Positions 54,560 through 64,000 of a DNA stretch of 64,000 nucleotides are shown here, in pieces. Position 1 is the first letter of the stretch; each line of letters starts with the position of its first letter. The position numbers and the translations under genes were made by a program. Where the stretch lies: positions 88,276,070-88,340,069 of the forward strand of contig OX465282.1 of assembly GCA_949987705.1 (NCBI GenBank). The letters are read 5' to 3'. The notes beneath the pieces were generated by a model that saw nothing but the letters and a program-made list of their open reading frames with translations, was not told where the DNA came from and ran no database searches. This DNA comes from Thereva unica (taxonomy: Eukaryota; Arthropoda; Insecta; Diptera; Therevidae).

Positions 54560-56450
54560 AGTATAGTAATGAACTGAAATAGAATCTTTGGAAAGGAAAA
54601 GAATATTTTTCTACCTGCGATTGTGATAATAAAATGAAATGGGTCTTATATTGTTTTTAACTAGGTAACTTTTTTTCGTAAACGAACGATTAGGCTGGCG
54701 CACTAAAAATATAAACAACAATTAAAATATTAAAATTGCTAATAAGATTTTTTGGGAGTTTAGATGATATAAAAAATTAAGAATTGTAAAATGATTGGAA
54801 AATTTTTAATTTTTAAAGATTAATGTGTATTTAAATTATCAACTTTACGAAAAAAAGTTATATTACATTTCTAGTTCTAAATCCGTCCAAAAATATTACA
54901 AAATTGTTACAATTTTAATTTTCGTTTTGTTATAAAATAACTGTTTATAATAATATATCCCTTATGGTACCAGGATATACCTTGGCAACTCAACGTTTCC
55001 TAACACAATTATAAAAATACTATCCTAATATAGAAAATTTATCCTGTGACGCGATGACGCGGTCGAAAGTTCCTTTGCTGCCGGCTCTAATAGTGGAACC
55101 AGGTGGTTTATTTATTAAATTTACACGTTATATCAAAAACAAATATGTTTCCACTTTGTTTGAAACTCCTAATTATTCAATTTTTTTGGGAGTTACTTGG
55201 AATATTTGACATTTTTGTTAGTTGCATCGTATTCATGTATTTTAAACACACTTTTCTTTGAACTGGCCTGATGTTTTGAACACAACTTGGGAGCCGTGAC
55301 ACCACTTGCTGTCAAAATTTGGGGGACTCGTTCCCAAAGCTCTTACTGGAACAAAAATACATCTAGTCCATTCTATCGAATTTACTTTACAAAATTTTCC
55401 AAGATCCAACATTCAAAAACAAATATCTCTTAAATGGTAGGTTTTATCGCAAAAATAATTACAATAACAATTGTAGATCATGCAATTTTTTCACAAACGA
55501 TAGTATATACTCCTTCGAATTTATATTTTGCGAGTTTATATTTTGCATAGTATATAACAGCACCGTAGGCGCATTTTAAAACGTAGGCACAACCCACGAT
55601 TTGTTGTGATCAAACAAGCACAACTATATTTGCATATACGGCAAGAACAAAGAGGATAAGAGGGAAATATGGAGGGCATACAGTACACCAAGCTATTTAT
55701 TAATCGTTATTAGCAATGTTTCTGTCTTTTCTGGTATAGCACTTTTGCATAGGTTTTGATTTAATGGAATTTCTTGCGACCGTTCACTAAACCCCTTCCC
55801 AAAAATTTTGATATGAGCTTTACCCAAATCAAAAAGAAGTTGTCAAGGCGAATGTAAGACCCCGGATTAGTACTGTTTATGTAATTTTTACTATTTAAAA
55901 GAGACTCATTTTTAAGTCCAAGCCATTCTCCTTGTTCTAATAAATATTCTTGCAATTATTACAATGTTCAACCTTTGTTTTGAATATATATTAGTTTATA
56001 GAAGCCTCATCTGAGAAATTATTTTTTAACACTATTTCTACCACGATTTTGTGTGTACCTATTTTGACCAAACGGTGTCTTCAATCTTTGTAACAAGAAA
56101 AAACAGTAATCATAAAAACAGCACTGTAATAAAACTTTTTCCTTATTTAATATCACAGTTTTTACAAATCAATGGTTTCTCTACTAAGCATTTTCCCCAC
56201 GCATACTTTGAAAAGTGTCTTTCGACACCTCTTGGTAGAAATAGTGCTTAAACAACGGTATCAAGTGCCTCTTCTAAATACCAGTACTTTCATTAAAATT
56301 TTCATTATCGACTTACAAAGAAAGTAAGTCCTTGACAAGAACACCCCCTACGTTTGTTTAACATTGATTATAATTCACAGCATCTAACAAAGTAAAATCT
56401 TCATCTTCATTGCATGTCATTCGGCTGGAAAATTTTAAATGACATTATCT
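54560..56450. other. 1.9 kb AT-rich DNA without a supported gene
   Basis: Only short frames (for example 55955-55761 on the minus strand and 56051-56251 on the plus strand), none with a recognisable motif. A repeated 10-mer (TATATTTTGCGAGTTTATAT near 55525) is the only local oddity. Nothing to annotate. Confidence 0.4.
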
Positions 56451-56499
56451 GCGATAAGGATTTAAACGTCCGGACCACTGTCCTTATAGGTCTGGTCTA

Positions 56500-57540
56500 C
56501 AATGGACTCCGACCGGCTTGTCCTTTCCAACTTAGTGTTGGAGAAAATAATCCAGGGGTGACATTAAAGGGCAGAATCCTACACAAATACTGATGGCTTA
56601 TGACACTGACATCATCGGAAAACCATCAAGAACAGTACAAGTAGCTTTCACCCAGATTGAACCGGCGGCACGAAAGCTGGGACTGCAAATCAACGAAAGC
56701 TAAACAAAGTACATATATGGTGGCCTCGTCTGCAAGAACACCTAACATTGGTCCCACAATCAAGGTAGAGGAATACGATTTTGAAGTGGTAAAAGTATTT
56801 ACCTACCTTGAGTCAATAGTAGCAGCCCACTATAGCATGGTACTAGAAATACGCGCACGGCTTCTAAAAGCCAACAAAACCTACTGCAGTGTGTCAAGAC
56901 ACTTCAAATCCAAGCACTCTAACCTCTTAACCTTGTTCGACACCTTCGGAAAATTGTTGTGAAGAAGATACAACCCCAAATTGTACTAAATATATAAAGA
57001 ACCTGCCACAACCATAGATATATCACGCCTACATTAGATAGGACATGTAATGGGAATGCCTGCAGAAGTCCCCAAACTTCCTGTTCCTCCAAAGGCCAGA
57101 GCGATTAGGGTTACAAGACCTAGGAAGAGATATAAAGGTGACATAAAAATGAACTTACAATTGGGTTACCAACCAGAACACAGAGATACAGGACCAAGAT
57201 CATTGAACGAAAGTTCTTGAGGAGGCCTAGGCTCACAGACGGCTGTAGTGCCAATGATTATGGAGATAAAGGACAATTCCGAAAATTTTACAACGACGAG
57301 ATCTACGAGCGTTATAGCGACATAGATATTGTGGAGAAATCAAAGCGCGGTAGGTCCCGGTGGACAAGGTATCTAGCTCTTATGAGTGAAGATGGACAGG
57401 ATCGGAAAGTTCTCTACGGGAAGATCTATGAGGGCGACAGCGAGGGAAACCCAACGTTCGCTGGAAGGATGGCTGGATAGAATCGGGATTGGTGGCGAGA
57501 ATAGTTGCGAGATGGCGGGACGGTAAAGCGATTGTAGAGC
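56500..57540 (+). pseudogene. LINE RT C-terminal half, broken
   Basis: NLVLEKIIQG (56540), LLMAYDTDIIGKPSRTVQVA (the YADD Asp pair altered to YDTD), FTQIEPAARKLGLQINES, a stop, TYMVASSARTPNIGPTIKVE and FEVVKVFTYLESIVAAH follow the order of an RTE-like insect LINE. After a gap the C-terminus appears at 57270-57540: RKFYNDEIYERYSDIDIVEK, KVLYGKIYEGDSEGN and, in another frame, IVARWRDGKAIVEPLNKKKS. Heavily mutated. The 57-kb C-terminus is a homologue of the fragment at 23.1-23.3 kb. Confidence 0.72.
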
Positions 57541-57723
57541 CGTTAAATAAGAAGAAGTCATTAATGGATGGATGCATACATCGCATAAACCGTATTCACT
57601 TAACGACCTCGTATTAACCACATATGAAAGACCATCTACCAGAGAAAGTCATAAGCTTCAACCAATTCAATTTACAGGACCATATCAAATCAAAAATGTT
57701 TTGGTAACGACCTGCTGCTGCTG

Positions 57724-58200
57724 ATGAGCTTGCAGACAGGGAAACGAGGTGGAAAGCACACCCCACTTAACCCGGATGGGAATGCCCTTACCTCCTACAA
57801 ACAAGCTGTGAGGAAAATCAGCTTGGCTCGAGCTGGGTTGAGTTGGATCACAGCAATGGTGTGCCGCACTCTTCTTGCAATGTGGCCAACTTTGGACGCA
57901 AAGGGTTCAACATCTCTTGTTCAGTTGAACCAAAAAGGAGGTAAGCCATATAGTAAAGGTGCTGACCGGTCACTGTACCTTTGCCCCGCACGCCGAAAGA
58001 TTAGAACTTCCCCACAACGACTTATGAAGAAGTTGTGGTAATGAATAAGAAGAAGAAACTGTCTCCCATATTCTCTGTACATGTCCCGCCCTCGGAAGAA
58101 AAAGAGCACCTTCCTTGGCTCACCCTTCCTTGATGGATTAAGCGAGCTGCAAAATATTGGTGCTCCTAACCTCTGTCGCTTTATCAAAAGCTAAAAATGG
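57724..58200 (+). pseudogene. LINE 3' end of the R1/Jockey type with CxxC zinc motif
   Basis: 58043-58105 reads EEETVSHILCTCPALGRKRA, the typical last zinc-binding segment (E..H..C.C..) after RNase H in R1/Jockey-like LINEs. Later, shifted, the frame gives DGLSELQNIGAPNLCRFIKS. Upstream, 57724-58041 (LTSYKQAVRKISLARAGLSW and on) is an open frame with LINE-like composition. A 3' fragment, orientation plus. Confidence 0.6.
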
Positions 58201-58259
58201 CTTAAAATGGCCTGAACTTTGTTCCAACACTACATAGGATGGCATCACAATGTACCCAA

Positions 58260-60020
58260 TATCGGGCTTAAGTGGGCAGCCATTTTAACCTGACCTAACG
58301 ACCACTTCAGTGCCGGGATGGCGAGCGCTGTCTCCAAACAAGAAGACAACTTACTTTGTATGAATCATCGTTGCTGGTTGGTCAGCTGATGGGATTCATC
58401 AAATAATAAAACTGGTATCGCAATTTTTGCAATTAGGTTTGATAGTAAGTTAGTTAGTCATCTTTAGCCCTGGTTTTAAAAATCCGCACCATATAATTGT
58501 AGGTCTTTGTCGGTTAAAAATGTATGCTATAATTGTTTCCTTCCATTTCTTGTAAACATTTAATGAAGTTTAATTTTTATAAAAACTATATATCTCAAAA
58601 ATCAATAGTTTTCGAGCTAATCATGAAAAACTAAATTTTATCCCTTTTAACCCCTCTAAAAAACCACACCAGGTGAAATTTACATTACATAGCCTGTCGT
58701 ACATCATAACAAAGATGCCCACAACAATTCTGCTTTATCAGTTATAAATAAAATCAAACTAAGTACTCTCACATTTTACAATAATAACAATAAAAAGCCA
58801 ATATCCCCGAGAATATTCCTTGGTTAAACCAGAAAGGTAGATTTCTTATGATATCCACCAAAATTTAATTTTGTTCATGGGCAGAAAACTTTGTTTTTTT
58901 CTTCGTACGTGCATAAATGAAAAAAAAAACACTCATAGCAGATGTTTGGGACTAGAAAAAACCTCCCCCCCTTTCGAATTTCCCTTACCGCACCGGAATG
59001 TTCCTATCAACTTTCTCCATAATAATACTCGTATGCTGGCACATTATTTATATGTATGTGTGTAAGGTAAGACCCTCTGCCCGGCGCTTGTTGCTGCGCC
59101 AACGAAGTCGTGAGAAAAAGTTAAATTGGACAGAATTTTCTCTCTTCAAATTTAATATTGTCTCTCACAAAAAGCTTGCCAAAAGCTTTACTTCAAAATA
59201 ATTTGATAACACATTTTGTTCTTCGTTGTTCCCTCTGTATATTAAGTACTCTGTGCTTGTAGGAATGTGGCAATACACATCAAAGGAACATTCCAATGAG
59301 GAAGTAAACAACTGATTTATGACATCAGATTTTCTATTATTTATGAAATGTATTTTGTATATTTTATGGAAATTGATAACCACAGGTAAAACGAAGAGTA
59401 ATGTAATATTGCCATAGATGGAGTGTTCACTATTCTTTGTCATAGATGGGGTGCAATTAAAATATATCAATTATTTCAAATTCTTGGCGGGTAATTATTG
59501 TATAATTCTTTCAGCAGCATCTACATGAAAGATGCGTCAGTTTTTCAAGTTATTTGTTGGAATGTTTACGTGATTCTTCACAATCTCCACTTAATATATT
59601 GTCATCCAGTCTGACGTGTTATTCAACAGAAAGGATACCATAAAAAGGCGTAATTAGTGGCTAGCCTCTAGGCACAACATCCCACTAGTTTAAATTGTAA
59701 CTTAGTTTGAAACGTTATTTAATCAAAATAGGTCTGTACCAGAAATTGTTGAATTTTGATAAACGCGGCTTAATAGAAAACTCGTTTAAGAACCTATATA
59801 CATACATATACATATGTACAATAGCTCTGTGAGATTTCTAATTAACAGATTCCATACGGTAAGACTTGAGCAGGACTTGTCCTAGGCAGTACATTTGTCC
59901 CTTACACGACGGTAAATTGTACTAACTGGTCAGGTATTATATTTATCGTATATTTATATTGACAACTTTTAGTCAGCGGTCTTTCCGCAAAATTCAACAA
60001 CATTTTGTAACGACCACTCA
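58260..60020. other. 1.8 kb without a recognised gene
   Basis: AT-rich sequence; the only shared element is the inverted repeat piece at 59212-59258. The minus-strand frame 59470-59165 overlaps it and has no motif. Nothing else supported. Confidence 0.4.
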
Positions 60021-60407
60021 ACTCAAATGATTAATTATTGTTGCAAAGATAAACCGCGGCGCACAAAGGAATTGTATCTATTCCTAAATCCTAAGACTCA
60101 CCCTACATTGGATAGAGAGACTGCAAAATTAATAGTGGAGTTTTATGAACTAGATGAATATAGCCGGAAAATGCCTGGACAGACGGACACCATGTTTCTT
60201 TTTTGTTACTATCGACGGCCAGAGAAAGCTAAGGCAAAAGCGGTTAGTTTTGAATAATTTAAAAGAATTGTAAGGCGAGTTTAAAAGTAAGAATCCAGAT
60301 ATTAAATGTAGCTGTTACATATTTGCATCTTTTCATCATCAGAATTGTGTGTTAGCAGGAGCAAACGGTACTCATTCGGTGTGCGTGTGGGAAGTTCACG
60401 AATATTA

Positions 60408-61488
60408 TACGAGGTGTGGCTATTAAATAACGAGACTGACGCTGCTACAGAAGAAGTGCGCATGCGCCAAACGCCAGTAACCAACTGCTGTTATCGTGAA
60501 GCCTTCTCTTTCGAATGTAGTGCCTCTCGCTTCTGTAAACAAATCAGTACAGCCGTAGCCTTCGTTCCCATTAGAGTTGTTTTTTTGTTTCGCCGGAAAA
60601 ATGTTAAGTGTAACAGTAGAGCAACGCATTGTCGCAACACATTCCGCATTGTCTGTTAAGAGGTTTCTAGCCAAATTCAGCATCCCAGTGTTAGACCATC
60701 CGCCTTATTCGCCGGATCTTGCGCTGTGCGACTTCTATCTGTTTCCTAAGGTGAAATCTGCATTAAAAGGAACAAGATTTGAGTCTGTTGAAGCTGTGAA
60801 AGAGAAAGCGGCACGGGTCCTGAAGGAGCTGACAGAAAAAGACTTCCGGCACTGTTTCGAACAATGGAAGATTCGCATGGAGCGTTGTAGGGATAGAGGA
60901 GGGGTGTATATTGTAGGTGATAACAAGTAAAAATGTATGAAATAAAAATAAAATGTTTTACAGCGTCAGTCTCGTTATTTAATAGCCACACCTCGTAGTC
61001 CAATCAATCTACGGATTCACAATGTTAATTTCCAGACAATTGAAGGCAGGAAAAAAAAATATGGGCGTGTAGAACACTTAATTTGAAGAAAGATGGCTTG
61101 TTTTTTTTACGGAACTGCATTGGCGAACTTAAGCTAAAAAATTCGCAAAAGTCAAAAAAACGTTTTTTCGCCAATAAAACAAAAAGTTGAGCTCAGATCC
61201 GAAAAACTTAAATGAGAAAGTTATAGGTATTAAAATTATCTTTCAATTGATGTGGTACAAAATATTGGTTAGTGTCTTATACATGGAGAAAAATGCTAAA
61301 AACCGTTAAAAATCGCGTCTTTCATTTATTTTTTGCTTTTTATTGATGCGACCTAGAAACTTTTTACTTGGTAAAAATGTTGCCTTTGGAAAATCTGAAA
61401 ACTCATTTTTTTTTGCTTGAAATTTTGCAAAATTTTGACAAATTTTGCCTTCAATTGTCTGGAGAATTTCCGTAGATTGATTGGACTA
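60408..61488. mobile_element. TAGT-family TIR element, copy 4, duplication TTA, with mariner in its end
   Basis: TAGTCCAATCAATCTACGGA at the left (split after TA by the mariner) and complement at the right, with a second inverted block CCAGACAATTGAAGGC. TTA at 60405-60407 and 61489-61491. Removing both elements rejoins the flanking repeat-protein text (HEYYWLLINGAN). Without the mariner it is about 493 bp. Ends match copies 1-3 in the pattern TAGTnCAnTCAATCT. Confidence 0.78.
60410..60995 (+). mobile_element. mariner deletion derivative, 586 bp, TA duplication
   Basis: The TIRs CGAGGTGTGGCTATTAAATA then ACGAGACTGACGCTG are exact at both ends, with TA at 60408-60409 and 60996-60997. Inside (60601-60927) MLSVTVEQR, the normal mariner start, is fused directly to THSALSVKRFLAKF, SIPVLDHPPYSPDLALCDFY and LFPKVKSALKGT up to YIVGDNK. 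About two thirds of the transposase, including two of the three catalytic Asp residues, is deleted in frame. A non-autonomous member that keeps intact TIRs. Confidence 0.92.
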
Positions 61489-61959
61489 TTATTGGTTATT
61501 AATTAATGGTGCGAATATTAAAAGATTAACTAGTGAATCACCGAATAGGTAAGGAACCATATTATTACCCTTACGCTGGCAAGCTCTCGTTGCACGAGGA
61601 TTCAAACGATAACGGGAACAGAATGGCCGAATTTGCTATCGCAAGAAGTTTGTGAATAGCTAGCACCTGGTTTAACCATCCCGATTAAAAATAATTTCAT
61701 GATTAATTTCCTTACTAGCACGCACGCGCCCGCAGCTAGCACGCATAGCGAACAAACAGGCACGCCACAAAAGTACGCACTCTCCCGCCACAGGTACGCA
61801 CGCTCCCGCCACAGGGATACACGCTCCCGCCACTGGCACGAAAATCTAAAAATTTGTTCGCTAGAGGGATGCACTCTCCCGCCACAGGTATCCCCTCTCC
61901 CGCCACACGCACGAAAATCTCAAAATGTGCCTGCTTAAAATATGTAGGATCTAGCCACA

Positions 61960-62262
61960 AGCATGAACTCTCCCGCCACAGGGATGCACGCTCCCGCCAC
62001 AGGGATGCACGCTCCCGCCACAGGGATGCACGCTCCCGCCACAGGGATGCACGCTCCCGCCACAGGGATGCACGCTCCCGCCACAGGGATGCACGCTCCC
62101 GCCACAGGGATGCACGCTCCCGCCACAGGGATGCACTCTCCCGCCACACGCATGCACTCTCCCGCCACAGGGATGCACGCTCCCGCCACAGGGATGCACG
62201 CTCCCGCCACACGCATGCACTCTCCCGCCACAGGGATGCACGCTCCCGCCACAAGGATGCAC
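61960..62262. repeat. 21-bp minisatellite GGGATGCACGCTCCCGCCACA, ~14 copies
   Basis: Fourteen or so head-to-tail copies, most identical; four variants change GGGATGCACGCT to CGCATGCACTCT or similar. Degenerate copies reach back to about 61775. Because 21 is a multiple of three, all six frames are open through it and give heptapeptide repeats (for example HRDARSR, MHAPATG), so the apparent proteins are artefacts. Confidence 0.92.
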
Positions 62263-62458
62263 GCGGTTAGAAAATCCACAATTTTACATTTGTTTTTAAT
62301 GCAGATACTTTGAAAAAAAAAAATAAAATGAAAAAGTTCGATTTGATGACGACTTTACATACATATATAATACTCTTCTCCATCTTTTTTAAGAGGCGTA
62401 GAATTTTTATGCTACGAAAAAAATTTTTTTCTTTCATTTTAAATTTGAGTTTCGTACG

Positions 62459-62710
62459 TACCAGCTGCATGCTAGCTGCGGGCTAGTGTTATTTTCACTC
62501 AGGCGTGCATGCTAGCTGCGGGCGCCGTGCGGGCTAGTGCATGCCAGCTGCGTGCTAGCTGCGGGCGAATTTCATTTTTACTCGTGATTTATAATATTCG
62601 TGCGTACCAGCTGCATGCTAGCTGCGGGCTAGTCTTCAGGCGTGCATGCTAGCTGCGGGCACCGTGCGGGCTAGTGCATGCCAGCTGCGTGCTAGCTGCG
62701 GGCGAATTTC
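62459..62710. repeat. tandem ~130-bp duplication of CAGCTGCATGCTAGCTGCGG sequence
   Basis: 62460-62585 and 62603-62712 carry the same order: ACCAGCTGCATGCTAGCTGC, GCGTGCATGCTAGCTGCGGG, GTGCGGGCTAGTGCATGCCA and GCGTGCTAGCTGCGGGCGAA. The inner unit GCTAGCTGCGGGC repeats six times. It forms the right subterminal region of the element at 61680-62723. Confidence 0.8.
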
Positions 62711-64000
62711 ATTTTTAATCGGGATAAGAATATACACAAAAAGACATGGACATCACCAGATGGCAGGCACCATAACCGAATTGACCATGTTCTAGTTGAC
62801 ACTAGGCATGGAAGCAGCATACTGGATGTAAGAAGTTTCCGAGGAGCGAATGTAGACACCGATCACTATCTAGTTGTTGGAAAAATGAGGACGAAAAAAC
62901 TAGCGACAATAAATAGAAGAAACAATGATAGACAAATAAAGTGGAATATAGAAAAATTAAGAAATGTAGAATCAAAACAACAGTATGAAATTATGTTAAC
63001 AGAAAAGCTTGAGCAAATAACAAGGAGTCTGGAAATGGAAACTGATCTGAACCTGATGTGGAACTCTATAAAAGAAAAAATTATAGAAACAAACAACTGT
63101 GTATTAGGCACACAAAACCACGAAAGAAGGAGACATTGGTTTGATAATCAATGCAAGAACATCATTGAAATAAAAAACCATGCAAGACAGGTGTACCTAA
63201 CAAGAATGACTATGCCCACCATGAGAAATATGTAGCAGCACGAAGAGACACGAATAAGTTATTAAGGAAGAAAAAACGTGATTACTTCAGAATTAGAATA
63301 AGTGCGATCAAGCAAAGCTACAGTAATAAAGACACTAGCAGTTTCTACAAAGAAGTCAACATGATTAAGAAAGGATATAAACCCACCTGCGCCATGGTAA
63401 GAAGAGAAGAGTACTATAGCTAGTAGTATCGATGACATACTCGAGGTGTGGGAGAAATACTTTAGAGACTTCTTCAAAGAGAATATAAGCCTAACACAGG
63501 GAGCAGCGGAAAACCGTAACACAGATGACCCAGAAAACGATACGCCAGATCCTACAATGGAGGAAGTCGAAAATGCCATAGCGAAACTGAAAAATCACAA
63601 AGCTCCAGGTCCAGATGGCATACCCACGGAAATCTTAAAAAATGGTGGGGAGAAGTTATGCCAGGCCTTACATAGTCTAATCATAAAACTATGGAGAAGC
63701 AGCAAGATGCCAGAAGAATGGCTTTTAGGTACAATAGTCCCAGTCCATAAAAAGGTGAATTGATGAGCTGCAAAAACTACAGGCCAATATCTCTTCTGAA
63801 CACAGCTTACACAGTGTTTTCACATATTTTGTTTAATAGACTAAAGCCACATTTGGAAGATAAAGTAGGTGATTACCAAGCAGGATTTAGAACGAACAGA
63901 TCAACAACAGACCAGATTTTCATAATGAGACAAATATTTGAAAAATGCTGGGAAGAAAACATTGATATACATCTTCTTTTTATAGACTATAAAAATGCTT

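Larger units (their letters stand above)
60027..61545 (+). pseudogene. multicopy insect repeat protein fragment, interrupted
   Basis: 60027-60257 reads PTLDRETAKLIVEFYELDEY and SRKMPGQTDTMFLFC. After a stop, LKEL, a stop, and FKSKNPDIK lead to VLAGANGTHSVCVWEVHEYY at 60350-60407. There a TIR element carrying a mariner intervenes, and the text resumes at 61489 with WLLINGANIKRLTSES. The order recalls a multicopy insect protein with a FYE.DEYSR and a CVC..HQN motif; I cannot name its function or superfamily. It has several lesions and lost its N-terminus. Confidence 0.5.
61680..62723. mobile_element. 1044-bp TIR element containing a 21-bp minisatellite
   Basis: CCCGATTAAAAATAATTTC at the left and its near complement GAATTTCATTTTTAATCGGG at the right; the CGCCCGCAGCTAGCACGC block is also inverted. 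AT flanks it (61678-61679, 62724-62725). Excision gives the LINE frame STWFNHKNIHKKTW. It holds a minisatellite in the left half and a tandem 130-bp duplication in the right half. No transposase. Confidence 0.8.
61546..64000 (+). pseudogene. LINE endonuclease and RT, split by a TIR element, runs off the window
   Basis: Starts 5'-truncated with YYYPYAGKLSLHEDSNDNGN and ARSL, a stop, IASTWFN, then after the 1044-bp insertion HKNIHKKTWTSPDGRHHNRI, DHVLVDTRHGSSILDV and FRGANVDTDHYLVVGKMRTK: an APE endonuclease end. A linker follows (62885-63235, then shifts near 63235 and 63415). The RT begins at 63446: NAIAKLKNHKAPGPDGIPTE, SSKMPEEWLLGTIVPVHKK, and in the next frame NYRPISLLNTAYTVFSHILF, GDYQAGFRTNRSTTDQIFIM and LLFIDYKNA at the edge. 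Related in type to the LINE at 46.5 kb (both have the TW.SPDGR...IDHV block) but a different family. Confidence 0.85.

Noticed and set aside
61960..62262. CRISPR-like array
   Set aside because: Repeats are contiguous without unique spacers, and this is an animal genome.
61704..62313. Long overlapping frames with heptapeptide repeats (HRDARSR, MHAPATG, and so on)
   Set aside because: All arise from the 21-bp minisatellite, whose period is a multiple of three and keeps every frame open. No homology or start context supports a protein.

Overview
This looks like a piece of an insect nuclear genome that is large, AT-rich and crowded with transposons. The evidence is short spliceosomal introns (GT..AG) in the host-type genes, a mariner fragment, BEL/Pao and gypsy-type LTR elements, several LINE types, a PIF/Harbinger fragment, tRNA-derived SINE heads and many short TIR elements (MITEs). 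A repeat-rich beetle genome would fit, but that is a guess. Nothing prokaryotic is present.

The clearest host genes are three minus-strand gamma-glutamyl hydrolase (GGH, peptidase C26) paralogues at 9.8-12.8, 25.2-26.3 and 36.3-37.3 kb. Each has the same five-exon layout: four internal exons of exactly 51, 233, 107 and 98 bp plus a final exon of variable length. All are open in frame and keep the Cys and His active-site motifs. The exon(s) for the first 60-70 residues were not found for any copy. The paralogues serve as internal rulers that show what has jumped into their introns.

Layout. 0-4.3 kb: a minus-strand LINE with a (TAA)n tail, a broken ORF2 and a possible ORF1; a 244-bp MITE splits the reverse transcriptase. 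4.9-6.4 kb: an LTR gag remnant split by a long-TIR element with 10-bp target duplication. 6.5-8.1 kb: LINE remains. 8.2-9.6 kb: a near-perfect foldback palindrome with a nested MITE. 9.8-12.8 kb: GGH copy A with a 2-kb TIR element in an intron. 12.9-18.8 kb: a dead gypsy-type element carrying three MITEs. 18.8-25 kb: non-coding repeats and LINE scraps. 25-28 kb: GGH copy B and a Harbinger fragment. 28.3-34.6 kb: sequences sharing a CCCAGCGGGA terminus, around a transposase-like gene with one damaged spot followed by a spliced DUF4806-like gene. 36-37.3 kb: GGH copy C. 39-45.9 kb: a BEL/Pao element split twice by ~1.6-kb elements of one TIR family. 46.5-52.1 kb: a LINE carrying a MITE, a SINE and a 1.6-kb insertion that holds a two-pore potassium channel (ork1-like) fragment. 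52-60 kb: MITE, SINE heads, LINE ends and unassigned AT-rich DNA. 60-64 kb: a broken repeat gene containing a TIR element containing a mariner, then a LINE split by a minisatellite-bearing TIR element.

The recurring theme is nested insertion. In many cases removing the insert plus one target-site copy restores a recognisable reading frame, which fixes the ends and target-site duplications at base resolution. This exposes an unassigned TIR family (TAGTnCA..., 3-bp duplications, four copies here). Superfamily names, DUF assignments and the organism rest on remembered family features and were not checked by search.
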